Shown here: positions 26,649-37,598 of the stretch, in pieces
How positions within the stretch are numbered: position 1 is the first letter of the stretch
Layout: every line of letters begins with the position of its first letter
The notes under the pieces: generated by a model
Seen by the model: the letters and a program-made list of their open reading frames with translations, nothing else
Told to the model about the DNA's origin: nothing
Database searches by the model: none
Position numbers and translations under genes: made by a program
Source: Alphaproteobacteria bacterium
GTDB taxonomy: Bacteria; Pseudomonadota; Alphaproteobacteria; JAEUKQ01; JAIBAD01
NCBI GenBank assembly: GCA_019695395.1
Contig: JAIBAD010000006.1
Span: 1-54,613 of the forward strand
Reading direction: 5' to 3'
Length of the DNA stretch: 54,613 bases

Positions 26649-27986
26649 CTATTTATATGGATTATCTGTTTTGTGGTATTCTATTCTTATAGGTATTCCT
26701 GGTAAATTAAAGGTATCCCTTAAACTATTTTTAAGATAACGTGTATATGTTTCACTAATTTGATTTGGATAATTTACAAATACTTTAAAAGTTGGTGGTC
26801 TGTTTTTTATTTGGGTAAGATAACGAAATTTAATAGGTTTACCTTTAAGAAGAGGCGGTGGATGGTTTGCCGTAGCATGATGAATCCATTTATTAAGCTT
26901 AGCGGTAGAAATATGTTGGTTCCATAATTGATATGTAGTGAGAACTTCATCCATAATTTTGTCAATATTTTTACCTGTCAGCGCAGAAACAGTGATAAAT
27001 CTAACGCCTTTATTTTGAGGTAAGCTAGTTTGTAATTTTCTTTTAAATTTTTCAAGCGCGGATTGAGGATTATCAACAAGGTCCCATTTATTAATTATAA
27101 TAATTAATCCACGTCCCTCTTTTTCGATATGTTGCGCAATAATTAAATCTTGTTTTTCTAGCAAATCAGGAAACGCAATCACTAATAAAGCAATATCTGT
27201 ATATCTTAAACTTTCGAAAGTTTGCTTATTAGATAAATGTTCAAGTTTATCTAAAACCCTAGATTTTTTTCGAAGTCCCGCTGTATCTGTAAGTTGAAAT
27301 AATTTATTTTTGAATGTCCATTGAATAGCAATAGAATCTCTAGTAATTCCTGCTTCAGGACCAGTTACAAGGCGTGTTTCATCAATCAACTGATTGATAA
27401 TACTGGATTTCCCAACATTGGGTCTCCCAATAACTGTAATAAAAATTGGCTTTTCTTTAGGTTTTTCAACAAAATCCAAATTATATTCTTGGGATGCTAA
27501 TTTAATTAATTGATAAAGATCGTGTATTCCATCTCCATGTTCTGCAGAAATGGCATTAATTTTATCTATACCTAATTTTAATAAATCTTTATGAAATAAG
27601 ATGGAAAAATTATTTATACCTTCTGATTTATTAGCTAGAAAAAATATAGGTTTATTAAAACGTCTGATCCATTGAACAAAATATCTATCAAACGCTGTAA
27701 TGCCTGCCCGTGCATCAAAAAGAAAAAGGATTAAATCAGCTGTTTCAAGTGCATAGATTGTTTGTTGCTGCATTCGGTTTTGTAAAGTATCAATAGATAC
27801 CTCTTCTAATCCTGGTGTATCAATAATAGTGTAAGGTATTTTATTGAATTCAATAGTTTTTTCTTTTCTATCTCGTGTAACACCAGGTTGATTATGTGTA
27901 AGAGCGGAAGATGTTTTTGTTAATCTATTAAATAAAGTTGATTTTCCAACGTTTGGTCTTCCAACGAGTGCGATTTTAAAGGTCAT
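26649..27986 (-). CDS. der: Ribosome-assembly GTPase Der (EngA)
   Basis: A 445-residue double-GTPase that acts in 50S subunit maturation. Two G domains are visible: G-R-P-N-V-G-K-S-T near residue 8 with D-T-P-G-L, and G-R-P-N-V-G-K-S-S near 189 with D-T-A-G-L and N-K-W-D. A C-terminal KH-like domain starts near residue 360 (G-K-P-I-K-F-R-Y-L-T-Q). It is the last gene of the yfgM-like - bamB - der set, an order conserved across proteobacteria. Confidence 0.97.
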   Translation of the reverse strand: MTFKIALVGRPNVGKSTLFNRLTKTSSALTHNQPGVTRDRKEKTIEFNKIPYTIIDTPGLEEVSIDTLQNRMQQQTIYALETADLILFLFDARAGITAFDRYFVQWIRRFNKPIFFLANKSEGINNFSILFHKDLLKLGIDKINAISAEHGDGIHDLYQLIKLASQEYNLDFVEKPKEKPIFITVIGRPNVGKSSIINQLIDETRLVTGPEAGITRDSIAIQWTFKNKLFQLTDTAGLRKKSRVLDKLEHLSNKQTFESLRYTDIALLVIAFPDLLEKQDLIIAQHIEKEGRGLIIIINKWDLVDNPQSALEKFKRKLQTSLPQNKGVRFITVSALTGKNIDKIMDEVLTTYQLWNQHISTAKLNKWIHHATANHPPPLLKGKPIKFRYLTQIKNRPPTFKVFVNYPNQISETYTRYLKNSLRDTFNLPGIPIRIEYHKTDNPYK

Positions 27987-28006
27987 ATTAATCTATGATG
28001 TAAAAA

Positions 28007-29362
28007 TTATTGAGGTTGTTGGAAAGAGGTAATTCTGCCGCGATCATCAAGAAAAAAAAGTTTATTTTCTGCAACAATAGGAGCTACAGACATGTGATCA
28101 GAGATAATTTGTTGGCTTAAAATTTCACCAGTATAAGGCGAAATAGATAAAGCAGTTCCATCAGATCCAGTAATAATTAATCTATCTCCAGCTAAAATTG
28201 GTCCAAACCATGAAATAGGTGTGGAACGTTCTTCTTCGTCTTCATAAACAGGTAAAGATTGAATCCAACGAATACGTCCATCTTCTCTTAAAAGACAGAT
28301 AAGTTCATTATTGCTGCTAATCACATATATAAAATTACCAGCAACCCATGGGGTCTGTGTTCCTGCAATATTAGCATCCCATAAACGTACCCCGCGGCGT
28401 AAATCAATAGATGCTAAAATACCATTATTGCTCATAACAATAACCTGATCTTTATCAATAACCGGTTTAGCTCTTATACTTGATAATAAAGTTTGATCTT
28501 CGGTACTATTGACTACGGTCATATTTTCTGACCAAAGTATGCGCCCATTTTCTGAACGTAGAGCAAATACTTCACCTGAATTATAAGGTACAATGACGGT
28601 ATTTTCCTCCGCAGCAGGTGTGCTTCCCCCTAATAATCCTGGGCTATCAGAAACAGCAGAATGTGTCCATAATTTATCACCTGTTTCTGTTGATAAAGCA
28701 ATAAGCTGATTATCAATTGTAATTGCAAATAATTTATCTTTAACAACAACAGGGGATGATTTAATTGGACCCTGTACGGCTGTTTCCCACAAAAGATCCC
28801 CTGTTAATGCATCAAGAGCAAATATTTTAGCAAAAGGTGTTGTTATAAAAATTTTATTATCGGCAACAGCTAATCCACCCCCAAATAAATCATCTTGCTC
28901 ACCTGCTGTTGTAAGGTCTATGCGCCAAAAAAATTTTCCTGTTGTTGCATCAATCGAACTCAAAATTAATGAAGGGTCTAAGGTATAAACACGATTATAA
29001 GCCACAATAGGAGAAGTTAAAAATTTACGTTCACTGTTGGCTGATTGGCCCACTCTGATTGACCAAATTTTTTCTAAATTTTCGGGCAAAGTAACATGTT
29101 GCATGTTATGATTAGCTGCTCCCCCATCTTGGGCCCAATCTTGATTTTGTATGGGTTCTGGTAAGCTAATTTTTAAGTCGGACAGATTTGGATCTTCCGC
29201 TAATTCTTGATTTAATTTAAGAATAGATATTCTTTCCCCAGGTAAGGGTGGTGTTTCGGGATTTCCAAGAAAAGTATCACAGCTCATTAAAATAAAAGCT
29301 GGGATAAATACTTTGAGAAAAAAAATTGTTTTGCCTGATTTTAAAAACACAATATTTTTCAA
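28007..29362 (-). CDS. bamB: Outer-membrane assembly lipoprotein BamB
   Basis: A 451-residue lipoprotein of the BAM complex that inserts beta-barrel proteins. The signal ends in I-L-M-S-C, making Cys28 the lipidation site. The rest is an eight-bladed PQQ-type beta-propeller with recurring G-x-x-x-W and A-L-D/S-x-x-T-G motifs. The only Met before the lipobox is in the lipobox itself, so translation must start at a non-ATG codon: TTG 29362 or GTG 29350. It lies between the YfgM-like gene (59 bases) and der (20 bases). Confidence 0.92.
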   Translation of the reverse strand: MKNIVFLKSGKTIFFLKVFIPAFILMSCDTFLGNPETPPLPGERISILKLNQELAEDPNLSDLKISLPEPIQNQDWAQDGGAANHNMQHVTLPENLEKIWSIRVGQSANSERKFLTSPIVAYNRVYTLDPSLILSSIDATTGKFFWRIDLTTAGEQDDLFGGGLAVADNKIFITTPFAKIFALDALTGDLLWETAVQGPIKSSPVVVKDKLFAITIDNQLIALSTETGDKLWTHSAVSDSPGLLGGSTPAAEENTVIVPYNSGEVFALRSENGRILWSENMTVVNSTEDQTLLSSIRAKPVIDKDQVIVMSNNGILASIDLRRGVRLWDANIAGTQTPWVAGNFIYVISSNNELICLLREDGRIRWIQSLPVYEDEEERSTPISWFGPILAGDRLIITGSDGTALSISPYTGEILSQQIISDHMSVAPIVAENKLFFLDDRGRITSFQQPQ

Positions 29363-29421
29363 CTTATAGTGTATAAAAGTATAATAATTTATTTAGTAAG
29401 AAAAAATTTATAAATACAGAA

Positions 29422-30060
29422 TTATTTTTTTATTATAGATAATATTTCTGTTGCTTGATTTCTTAAGTTTGATGATGTTGATAAATTATCGGATGTTTTT
29501 TCCAAATATTGTTTTGCTTTTTCTAAATCACCATTTTTATAATAATAAAGTCCCAAAAAATTCAAAGCTAAAGGTTGCCAGATATTTTCTGTGGTTGCTA
29601 ATCCTTCTAATATTTTAATTTGATTAGGATCAAGTTTATCAAATTGTTGTAAAAGTAAAGTAATTTGGGCTAAATCACGTAAATCTTTTTCAATTTTTTT
29701 ATCTTGGGATAAATTTTCATAAATACTTTGTGCTTCGTTTACTTTGCCTGTTTTTTGTTTGATATTTGCAATTTGAAAGCGTGCTAAAGTTGCATATATA
29801 TCCTGTTTATCTAAAAGCTTCTCAAAAGCACTTTCTGCAGCTTCAAAACTATTTAATTTACTGGCATTTAATCCTTGTTGATATATTAACCCACGATTCA
29901 TTTGTTGGTTAAGATTATAGGATTTCCAAAAATTTGTTCCTATAATAGTTATTAATATAAATAATATAAGACCAAGGATGTGCTTATTATACTTTTTCCA
30001 TAGATTTAATAAGCGATCCCGACGTAGATCTTCGTCAATTTCATGCAATATATCACTCAC
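29422..30060 (-). CDS. YfgM-like membrane protein with TPR domain
   Basis: A 212-residue protein: a short cytosolic N-terminus (H-E-I-D-E-D-L-R-R-D-R), one membrane helix (about 27-45) and a periplasmic TPR-like region (to about residue 210; Y-A-T-L-A-R-F-Q-I-A-N, A-L-N-F-L-G-L-Y-Y-Y-K-N-G-D). It matches the TPR_21/YfgM family, a periplasmic chaperone partner of the Sec translocon in E. coli. The start is GTG at 30060 with AGGAAA about 9 bases upstream; no ATG is near. First gene of the bamB-der set. Confidence 0.82.
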   Translation of the reverse strand: MSDILHEIDEDLRRDRLLNLWKKYNKHILGLILFILITIIGTNFWKSYNLNQQMNRGLIYQQGLNASKLNSFEAAESAFEKLLDKQDIYATLARFQIANIKQKTGKVNEAQSIYENLSQDKKIEKDLRDLAQITLLLQQFDKLDPNQIKILEGLATTENIWQPLALNFLGLYYYKNGDLEKAKQYLEKTSDNLSTSSNLRNQATEILSIIKK

Positions 30061-30208
30061 TTTATTTTTCCTATGTTTGAAGATTGTAGAATTCTATTAA
30101 AAATTTTTTATGATAAAATTTATTGCCTATTGTTAGAATGGAATTGGAAGATTACAATTACTTTGATACTATACAAATTTGTTTTAGTTTGTAAAAGGGT
30201 TAATAATT

Positions 30209-30631
30209 ATGCAATGGACTGAACAACGAATAAACCTTTTAAAGGATCTTTGGGGGCAAGGAAAATCAGCCAGTCAAATCGCAAGAATTTTAGGAGAAGG
30301 TCTTACTAGAAATGCTGTGATTGGTAAAGTGCATAGATTAGGTTTGGCTAGTCGTCCTACTGTATCTTCTTCACCACAATCTATACCTAAAATTCCCGAA
30401 AAGAAACCTGTTGTTGTAGAAAAAAACACTGTTAAAAAGAAAGTAAAGCCTTCTTCTACACTTTCTGTATCGGTAGCCCCACCTATTGTTCAAAGAACAT
30501 GTATGTGGCCTATAGGGGATCCCAAACAATCAGATTTTCAATTTTGTGGTCAAGTTGTAGAAGTAGGAAAACCCTATTGTTCTGAACATTGTAATATAGC
30601 GTATCATCGAAGAATGGATTCAAATACCTAA
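30209..30631 (+). CDS. gcrA: GcrA cell-cycle regulator
   Basis: A 140-residue GcrA protein, an alphaproteobacterial sigma70-associated regulator that reads CcrM-methylated GANTC sites. The DNA-binding domain (residues 1-46) shows the family start M-Q-W-T-E-Q-R-I, then L-W-G-Q-G-K-S-A-S-Q-I-A and N-A-V-I-G-K-V-H-R-L-G-L. A basic Pro/Lys linker (about 48-88) leads to the sigma-binding end with C-M-W-P-I-G-D-P and F-C-G...Y-C-x-x-H. With divK and pleD in the same window it marks the class. It converges on the PAS_5 gene, 3 bases between stops. Confidence 0.96.
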   Translation: MQWTEQRINLLKDLWGQGKSASQIARILGEGLTRNAVIGKVHRLGLASRPTVSSSPQSIPKIPEKKPVVVEKNTVKKKVKPSSTLSVSVAPPIVQRTCMWPIGDPKQSDFQFCGQVVEVGKPYCSEHCNIAYHRRMDSNT

Positions 30632-30634
30632 GAT

Positions 30635-31201
30635 CTAGTTATTTTCTTTAGGTTTCATGGCTGGGCTATCAACAAAATAATAGCGGGATTTTCCATTAGA
30701 TATACCAACAAGTAACATTTCTGGTTTTGTATCAATACCAGCTGTTAAAGGTAAAGTAACCCGTTCATAAAACAATTCTTTTTCATTTCGGCGTAAAATA
30801 ATATGATAAAAATTAGGTTCCCCAGTTTTTGCTGCTTCACTAAATGCTAAAAGGGCAGCATAACGTTGAAAATTGTCACTAAGCTCATGGGCCCATCTAC
30901 CTTGGAATTGGACTTGACTAACTTTTTCTAATTCGGCCCCTACAAGGCGATAACGAAAATGAAAAGGATCATCTGGTATTCCTGTATGATGAACTTCCAG
31001 CAAAATTATCCATCCCAACATAAAGGATAAGTCAACAGGGTTAATATCTGATCTAGATGGCATTTTTCTGCCTTTTCTTAAACTTTCCCAATATTGAACC
31101 AATTGACGAAGTTTTTCATTTTCGATTTGATCAAAGGGTAAACGATGAGTTTCACTGTCTTTACAATTTGCTGGATTTTCTTTAATTGGTTCTGCAGACA
31201 T
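30635..31201 (-). CDS. PAS_5 (PF07310-type) sensory-domain protein
   Basis: A 188-residue single-domain protein of the alphaproteobacterial PAS_5 family. Family blocks are Y-W-E-S-L-R-K-G-R-K-M-P-S-R-S-D-I-N-P (residues 38-56), L-G-W-I-I-L-L-E-V and the F-R-Y-R-L-V-G segment near residue 90. These PAS folds carry no output domain and probably sense a small ligand; function is unknown. It is monocistronic between gcrA and guaA. Confidence 0.85.
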   Translation of the reverse strand: MSAEPIKENPANCKDSETHRLPFDQIENEKLRQLVQYWESLRKGRKMPSRSDINPVDLSFMLGWIILLEVHHTGIPDDPFHFRYRLVGAELEKVSQVQFQGRWAHELSDNFQRYAALLAFSEAAKTGEPNFYHIILRRNEKELFYERVTLPLTAGIDTKPEMLLVGISNGKSRYYFVDSPAMKPKENN

Positions 31202-31299
31202 ATCAGATACTTTTAAGTAAAGGGTGACTTTAACCTAGTAAATCTATTTTAAAGTAATTTGTGTAATTATAAAATACAAATATTAATAAGTTCTTAATA

Positions 31300-32853
31300 T
31301 TATTCCCATTCAATAGTTGCAGGTGGTTTAGAGGTTATATCATAAGTAACCCTATTAATACCTTTAACTTCATTAATGATTCTTGTACTAACCAAGGTTA
31401 AAAAAGAATGGTCAAAAGGATAAGAATCAGCTGTCATGCCATCGGTTGATGTTATAGCACGTAAAGCACATACATAATCATAAGATCTGCTATCCCCCAT
31501 GACACCAACAGTTTTTACAGGTAATAATACAACAAATGCTTGCCATATTTTATCGTAAAGGTGAAATTCTTTAAGAAGACTAATAAAAATTTTGTCGGCT
31601 TTTCTTAGAATAGAAAGCCTATCTAAAGTAATGGGACCTATAATGCGTATGGCTAATCCTGGTCCTGGAAAAGGATGACGCTTAATAAAATCTTTAGGTA
31701 ATCCAATAATTTGACCAAGATGACGTACTTCATCTTTAAATAAATCTTTTAAAGGTTCAACTAAAGACATGTTCATTTTTTCAGGTAACCCACCAACATT
31801 GTGATGAGATTTAATAGTGACACTTGGCCCACCTTGCGCAGATTGCGATTCGATAATATCAGGATAAAGTGTCCCTTGAGCAAGAAACTTTACATTTCCC
31901 AGTTTTTTGGCTTCTTCTTCAAAAATTTCAATAAATAATCGGCCAATTGTTTTTCTTTTTATTTCAGGATCTTCAATCGATTTAAGGGCATTTATAAAAA
32001 GGTCACTTGCATCTTTATAAATTAAAGAAATGTTATAATGTTGGCGGAATAATGAAATAACTTCTTCGGCTTCTCCTTCACGCAAGAGACCGTTATTAAC
32101 AAAAATGCAGGTTAAATTATCCCGAATGGCTTCATGTAATAAAACTGCTGTAACTGCAGAATCAACACCCCCAGATAATCCACAAATCACTTTCTCATGA
32201 CCAATTTGGTGTTGGAGATTTAGAATAAGTTGTTTATGAAGCTCATTAATTGTCCAGCTACCTTTACATTGGGCAATTTTATAAAGAAAATTTTTAATAA
32301 GGTCACTACCATACTCTGTATGAACAACTTCGGGATGGAATTGAATCCCATAAATTTTTTTCTGTTCATTGGCAATTATGGCGTAAGGAGAATGGGAACT
32401 TGTTGCAATAGCTTTAAAACCTTCAGGTAAAGTCACAATACGGTCCCCATGGCTCATCCAAACATGAAATTTTTTATGGGACCATTCATCTGAAAATAAG
32501 GCGCAATGGTTTGTAAGAGTTAATTCTGCCCGACCAAATTCACGGAAGGTGGAATTTTCAACTTGACCACCTAATTGCTGACATAAAATTTGTTGTCCAT
32601 AACATATACCTAATATAGGTATATTTAATTTAAATATATCGTTGGAAATTTTAGGTGCATTGCCATCAATAACAGAGGCAGGACCACCTGATAGGATTAA
32701 AGCTTTAGGTTTAAAATTAGTGATGTGAGTAATGTCTTTATTATAAGGCCATATTTCACAATAAACTTTATGTTCTCTGACACGTCTTGCGATAAGCTGG
32801 GTAAATTGCGAACCAAAATCAATAATTAAAATCCGGTCTTCTTTAATATCCAT
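31300..32853 (-). CDS. guaA: GMP synthase (glutamine-hydrolysing)
   Basis: A 517-residue enzyme that aminates XMP to GMP. The class I glutaminase domain (about 1-200) has the nucleophile Cys in I-C-Y-G-Q-Q (near residue 84) and H-P-E-V near 173. The ATP-pyrophosphatase domain shows the P-loop S-G-G-V-D-S-A-V (near 229), and the dimerisation domain ends in P-P-A-T-I-E-W-E, the canonical C-terminus. It is third in the minus-strand order guaB - rsmB - guaA. Confidence 0.97.
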   Translation of the reverse strand: MDIKEDRILIIDFGSQFTQLIARRVREHKVYCEIWPYNKDITHITNFKPKALILSGGPASVIDGNAPKISNDIFKLNIPILGICYGQQILCQQLGGQVENSTFREFGRAELTLTNHCALFSDEWSHKKFHVWMSHGDRIVTLPEGFKAIATSSHSPYAIIANEQKKIYGIQFHPEVVHTEYGSDLIKNFLYKIAQCKGSWTINELHKQLILNLQHQIGHEKVICGLSGGVDSAVTAVLLHEAIRDNLTCIFVNNGLLREGEAEEVISLFRQHYNISLIYKDASDLFINALKSIEDPEIKRKTIGRLFIEIFEEEAKKLGNVKFLAQGTLYPDIIESQSAQGGPSVTIKSHHNVGGLPEKMNMSLVEPLKDLFKDEVRHLGQIIGLPKDFIKRHPFPGPGLAIRIIGPITLDRLSILRKADKIFISLLKEFHLYDKIWQAFVVLLPVKTVGVMGDSRSYDYVCALRAITSTDGMTADSYPFDHSFLTLVSTRIINEVKGINRVTYDITSKPPATIEWE

Positions 32854-32894
32854 GAAAATCCTTGTTTATTATTTTATATAAGAATTGAATATTC

Positions 32895-34205
32895 CTAACA
32901 GTTTTTTTCTAAGATACCAATAAAAAACCCATCGGTATGATGTTGTGCGGGTGTTAATTGTAAAAAATCTTCATGGGTAGGGCATGGGTTTTTAGTTAAT
33001 TTTGCCCAAATTTTAGGAATAGGAATAACGGAAAAGTTTTTATGATGTGTTAAAAAATCATTTAAAATAGTTTCGTTCTCATCTTTAAATAAAGAACATG
33101 TAGAATAAATAAGACGCCCACCAGTCTTAACTAACATATGGGCTTTTTCCAATATTTGTTGTTGTAATTTTTGTAAATTTTGAAGTGTTTCTTCTGTTAA
33201 ACGCCATTTGGCTTCAGGATTTCGTCGCCAAGTACCCGAACCACTACATGGTACATCAATTAACACTCTATCAAAAAAATTATGATGTCTTTTAATCCAA
33301 GGATCGTTTTGTTTTAAAGCTTTACATTGAACATTATGAATTCCGGCTCGACGTAATCTTTGGGGTGCCCGGTTAATTCGTTTTGTAGAAATATCTGTAG
33401 CTATAACTTGACCTTTATTATGCATAGTGGCAGCTAGGGCTAAAGTCTTACCTCCTGCACCTGCACAGAAATCTAAGACTTTCATATTGGTTTGGGCATC
33501 AACGAGCCACGCTATTAATTGCGAACCTTCATCCTGAACTTCTACTAGACCTTGCTTAAATATATCCATTTGAGCTAACGGAAATTTTTTATTGGTTCTA
33601 AGCCCCCAAGGTGATAAAGGGCAATATTGGATGGATAGTCCTTGCTTGGTTAACATGTCAAAAAGTTTTTCTCTTGATGTTTTCAAAATGTTAACACGTA
33701 AATCAAAAGGTGCTTCTTGAGATAAAGATTGTAATTCTTTCTTATAACTTGTGGGATAAAGTTTTTTAAAATGTTTAAATATCCAAATGGGTGTTTCAAA
33801 TTGTGTAGGTTGATCTTGCTTAGGATGGTCAAGAGATTGTCCTTCTAAATGTTGGGCAAAATTAATTTCTTGTTGTGTAAGTGATGGTGGACAAAACTTT
33901 TGATCATTAAATAAAGAAAGAACTTTTTTTAAGGGCCATTTTTTATTTAACATTAAACAAGCGATTAAATATAAACGTTCCTTTGGGGAAGAATTTTCAT
34001 TTTTATGATGATGGACCCACCAAGTAAGATGTCCCCATGTTCTTATAATTAAATAAAATAAATCGGTAATTTGATGACGATCTGAGCTCCCTATATATCG
34101 TCTTTTACGTAAATATTGATTAATTAATTCGTCTGCAGGTTTTTTTTCTTCTTTTAATTCATGAAGAAGATCAAGACATGCTTGTAATATAGCGCCTGCT
34201 TGCAT
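32895..34205 (-). CDS. rsmB: RsmB-type 16S rRNA m5C methyltransferase
   Basis: A 436-residue NOL1/NOP2/Sun-family enzyme. The N-terminal part (about 1-130) is helical and NusB-like. The methyltransferase part has the SAM motif V-L-D-F-C-A-G-A-G-G-K-T (near residue 246), D-V-P-C-S-G-S-G-T-W-R-R-N-P with the product-release Cys, and Y-S-T-C-S-L with the catalytic Cys. It could modify a cytosine other than C967 of 16S rRNA, so the symbol is by family only. It lies 26 bases after guaB and 41 before guaA. Confidence 0.88.
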   Translation of the reverse strand: MQAGAILQACLDLLHELKEEKKPADELINQYLRKRRYIGSSDRHQITDLFYLIIRTWGHLTWWVHHHKNENSSPKERLYLIACLMLNKKWPLKKVLSLFNDQKFCPPSLTQQEINFAQHLEGQSLDHPKQDQPTQFETPIWIFKHFKKLYPTSYKKELQSLSQEAPFDLRVNILKTSREKLFDMLTKQGLSIQYCPLSPWGLRTNKKFPLAQMDIFKQGLVEVQDEGSQLIAWLVDAQTNMKVLDFCAGAGGKTLALAATMHNKGQVIATDISTKRINRAPQRLRRAGIHNVQCKALKQNDPWIKRHHNFFDRVLIDVPCSGSGTWRRNPEAKWRLTEETLQNLQKLQQQILEKAHMLVKTGGRLIYSTCSLFKDENETILNDFLTHHKNFSVIPIPKIWAKLTKNPCPTHEDFLQLTPAQHHTDGFFIGILEKNC

Positions 34206-34231
34206 AGGATGGATGTTTGCTGATTGAATAA

Positions 34232-35695
34232 TTAAAAATCTGTACGATAATTAGGAGCTTCATGTGTAATATCGATGTCATGAACATGGCTCTCTCTTAA
34301 AGAAGATGCCGTGATTTCTTGAAAAATACATTTTTCTTGCATGTCTTTAATAGTTTTATTTCCTGTATATCCCATAGCTGCTTGTAATCCACCTACTAAT
34401 TGGTGGATAATATTGCTGACAGGTCCACGATATGGAACACGTCCTTCAACACCTTCTGGAACTAATTTTGTTATATCAGCGGTGTTATCTTGAAAATAAC
34501 GGTCTGCAGATCCTTGGCTCATGGCATTTAGAGATCCCATGCCACGATATGATTTGTAAGATCGACCTTGATAAAGCACGACATCTCCTGGGCTTTCATC
34601 TGTACCAGCAAATAAAGACCCTATCATGACACAATCAGCACCTGCCGCAATAGCTTTGGCAATGTCCCCAGAATATTTAATTCCCCCATCAGAAATTACA
34701 GGAATATTATATTTTTTGGCTATTTCGCTTGTTTCTAGAATAGCACTTAATTGGGGAACTCCAACGCCAGAAATAATTCTGGTTGTACAAATTGATCCTG
34801 GTCCAATACCAACTTTGATAGCGTTAACGCCCGCTTTAATTAATGCTTCTGCTGCTTCTGCTGTCGCAATATTGCCTGCAATAATATCACATTTTTTATC
34901 CAAGGATTTTAATTGGTGAATGGTATCAAGGACGCCAGCGGAATGGCCATGAGCTGTATCTACAACTAGAATATCAACCCCAACATCCAAAAGGGCTTTG
35001 GCCCGCTCCAATCCTTTTGATCCAACACCTATAGCAGCACCAACACAAAGCCGGCCATGAGAATCTTTACAAGCAGCAGGAAAATTTTGTGCCTTTTCTA
35101 TATCTTTAACAGTGATTAGTCCTGTACACCGATAATTTTCATCAACGACAAGAAGCTTTTCAATTCGATTGTCATGGAGCAAATTTTTTGCGTGTTCTTT
35201 ATCAACAGTGGAATTAACAGTAATTAAATTATCTTTGGTCATTAATTTTTGTATTGATTCTTGAAGATTTCTTGCAAAACGTACATCACGATGGGTCAAA
35301 ATACCAACCAATTTATTTGTTGCTCGTTCAACAACTGGTATCCCAGATATCTCATATCTTGCCATTAATTCTAAAGCGTCGGCCAAAACTTGATCAGGGT
35401 ATATTGTGACAGGATCAACAATCATTCCAGCTTCAAATTTTTTTACTTTTTTCACCTCGTCTGCTTGTTGATCAATTGCAAGATTTTTATGAATAATACC
35501 CAATCCACCTGCCTGGGCTATAGCTATGGCCAATTTACTTTCTGTAACTGTATCCATAGCTGCTGAAATAAGGGGAATTCCTAAACTAATTTTTGATGTT
35601 AAATTTGTTTTAAGTTCAGCTTGGTGCGGAAGAATAGTAGAAAAAGCTGGACGTAATAAAACATCATCAAAAGTAAGAGCTTTGCGAATTTCCAT
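34232..35695 (-). CDS. guaB: Inosine-5'-monophosphate dehydrogenase
   Basis: A 487-residue enzyme that oxidises IMP to XMP with NAD. The TIM barrel carries the catalytic Cys in G-P-G-S-I-C-T-T-R (near residue 303) and the G-G-I-K-Y-S-G-D phosphate site. Two CBS domains (about 95-205) interrupt the barrel after A-G-M-I-V-D-P-V, as usual. It is first of the guaB-rsmB-guaA order, so both steps from IMP to GMP are encoded together. Confidence 0.97.
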   Translation of the reverse strand: MEIRKALTFDDVLLRPAFSTILPHQAELKTNLTSKISLGIPLISAAMDTVTESKLAIAIAQAGGLGIIHKNLAIDQQADEVKKVKKFEAGMIVDPVTIYPDQVLADALELMARYEISGIPVVERATNKLVGILTHRDVRFARNLQESIQKLMTKDNLITVNSTVDKEHAKNLLHDNRIEKLLVVDENYRCTGLITVKDIEKAQNFPAACKDSHGRLCVGAAIGVGSKGLERAKALLDVGVDILVVDTAHGHSAGVLDTIHQLKSLDKKCDIIAGNIATAEAAEALIKAGVNAIKVGIGPGSICTTRIISGVGVPQLSAILETSEIAKKYNIPVISDGGIKYSGDIAKAIAAGADCVMIGSLFAGTDESPGDVVLYQGRSYKSYRGMGSLNAMSQGSADRYFQDNTADITKLVPEGVEGRVPYRGPVSNIIHQLVGGLQAAMGYTGNKTIKDMQEKCIFQEITASSLRESHVHDIDITHEAPNYRTDF

Positions 35696-35920
35696 AATTC
35701 ATCCTATAAAGTAAGAAATTATTAAGACAATAATTTGGTTGTATCGTAAAAATTATCAATAGACCAGCCATTATATGGCCATAATAGTAAAATTTAAGGG
35801 TAAAATAACTTTAAACTCTTATTTTTATATTTTATTTTTATTTATTGTTTTTCTTGTCTTGACTAAGTTTCTGGGGCGTTTGATAGTAGAAAACAGGGGT
35901 CTAGGTTATTTTTTTAAAGA

Positions 35921-37519
35921 ATGGTTATGTTTTTTTTATTTAAATTATATAAATATATGACTTATGGGTTATGGGTTGGATTAAGCTTACTTATTATTAG
36001 TTTGCAAGCTTGCGGTGGTAACAGCCAAAAAGGCGAAATAACCTTTGATGATGACAAGCAATTTTTTCTTTCTGGTTATAAAGATATAGATAAATATTAT
36101 ATTGATGATCCAGATTTTCAAACTATAAGTCTTGCTGCTTTAGGTAAATTATCTGCCCTGGATGCCAATTTATCTCTTGAACAAAAAGAAGGCCAAGTTG
36201 TTCTGAAAAAAACGGACACTATCCTTTTAGAGGATAAAATTCCAGGTACTCATAAAGAAGATAAATGGGCTTCTCTTACGACGAAAGCTTTTATGGCAAT
36301 GTACGAAAATTCTTCTGTTTTACAGAAGATGCCAAGAGAAGATCTTTATGAAATTGCCTACTCTGGTATTATGACTAAGCTTGATCCATATTCTCATTAT
36401 GCAAGTGCTTTAATTGCTGCTGATAATAGAGCATCCAGGGATGGGTTTGGTGGCATAGGTGTTAAAATTTCTGTACAAAATGGTATGACAAAAATTGTTT
36501 CTGTAATGCATTATACACCCGCAGAAAGAGCAGGCCTTAAGATTAATGATGTTATTTTGGAAATCGATGGAATTCCTATAAATAATTTAAAAAACCATGA
36601 AATTATTCGTAAGTTGCGTGGTTCAATTGATAGTAATGTTACTTTGAAAATTCAACGTCCATTTCCAGAAAATATATTTGAAGTAAAACTACGTCGAATG
36701 TTGGTGATTCCAGAAACAGTATCTTATAAGCGTCAAGATGATATAGGATATATTCATATTTATAATTTTAATTTAGAGACAACGGAAAGTCTTCTTCGTG
36801 CTATCTATGCTGTTAAAAATGAAAATCAAAAACCTCTTAAGGGGATTGTTTTAGATGTTAGAAGTAATCCTGGCGGATTACTAGATCAAGCAGTATCTGT
36901 AGCAGATCTTTTTTTAAATTCAGGTGTTATTGTTTCAACTCGAGGACGGCATCCCGATAGTTATCAAAAATTTGAAGCTACCAAGGGTGATATATTAGAT
37001 GGTCTTCCTATTGTTGTTTTAATTAATGGAAATTCTGCATCAGCAGCGGAAATTGTTGCAGCAGCTTTACAAGATAATAAAAGAGCTGTTGTTATTGGTA
37101 CGAATTCTTATGGAAAAGGTACAGTACAGACAGTTTTAACTTTACCTAATCAGGGGGAACTTATATTAACATGGGCAAAATTTCATGCCCCTTCTGGCTA
37201 TTCTTTAAATAATCTTGGTGTCTTACCAGCTGTATGTATTAGGAATTCTGCACAAAATATTGACCAAACAGCTTTTGATTTAAAAACAGGTAAACTTTTA
37301 TCTTCACCTCTTTATGCCAGAAGCCTACTTTTATCTTCTGATCAAACGTCGCTTATCAAATTACGGAATTTGTGTCCGGGTAGACCTTTGGAACTTGAAA
37401 CAGATGTTAAAATGGCTGAAAAAATTATTTCTGATGTTTCTCTTTATGAAATTGGTTTAAGTTTAAATAAATCAATAAATTTAGGCAATGCAAATTTGGT
37501 TATAAATACACAGAATTGA
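35921..37519 (+). CDS. S41-family carboxyl-terminal processing protease (lipoprotein)
   Basis: A 532-residue CtpA/Tsp-type serine protease. The signal ends in I-S-L-Q-A-C-G-G, so it is probably lipidated at Cys31. A PDZ domain (about 165-250) precedes the catalytic domain with Ser374 in N-S-A-S-A-A-E and Lys399 in S-Y-G-K-G-T-V-Q; the 25-residue spacing equals that of E. coli Tsp. ATGs at 35921, 35927 and 35957 are all possible starts; only the last gives a short classical signal peptide. Such proteases trim C-termini of envelope proteins. Confidence 0.88.
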   Translation: MVMFFLFKLYKYMTYGLWVGLSLLIISLQACGGNSQKGEITFDDDKQFFLSGYKDIDKYYIDDPDFQTISLAALGKLSALDANLSLEQKEGQVVLKKTDTILLEDKIPGTHKEDKWASLTTKAFMAMYENSSVLQKMPREDLYEIAYSGIMTKLDPYSHYASALIAADNRASRDGFGGIGVKISVQNGMTKIVSVMHYTPAERAGLKINDVILEIDGIPINNLKNHEIIRKLRGSIDSNVTLKIQRPFPENIFEVKLRRMLVIPETVSYKRQDDIGYIHIYNFNLETTESLLRAIYAVKNENQKPLKGIVLDVRSNPGGLLDQAVSVADLFLNSGVIVSTRGRHPDSYQKFEATKGDILDGLPIVVLINGNSASAAEIVAAALQDNKRAVVIGTNSYGKGTVQTVLTLPNQGELILTWAKFHAPSGYSLNNLGVLPAVCIRNSAQNIDQTAFDLKTGKLLSSPLYARSLLLSSDQTSLIKLRNLCPGRPLELETDVKMAEKIISDVSLYEIGLSLNKSINLGNANLVINTQN

Positions 37520-37598
37520 TGTTTATGGTTCCTTAAGGTTGATAAGCTAATCAATTTATATATAATCTTAACTATTAGGGGAAAGAGGTTATGAAATT

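Noticed and set aside
35775-35960. Hydrophobic 61-residue plus-strand frame before the S41 protease
   Set aside because: It overlaps the protease start, has no convincing ribosome site and no family features. It is more likely the AT-rich 5' region.
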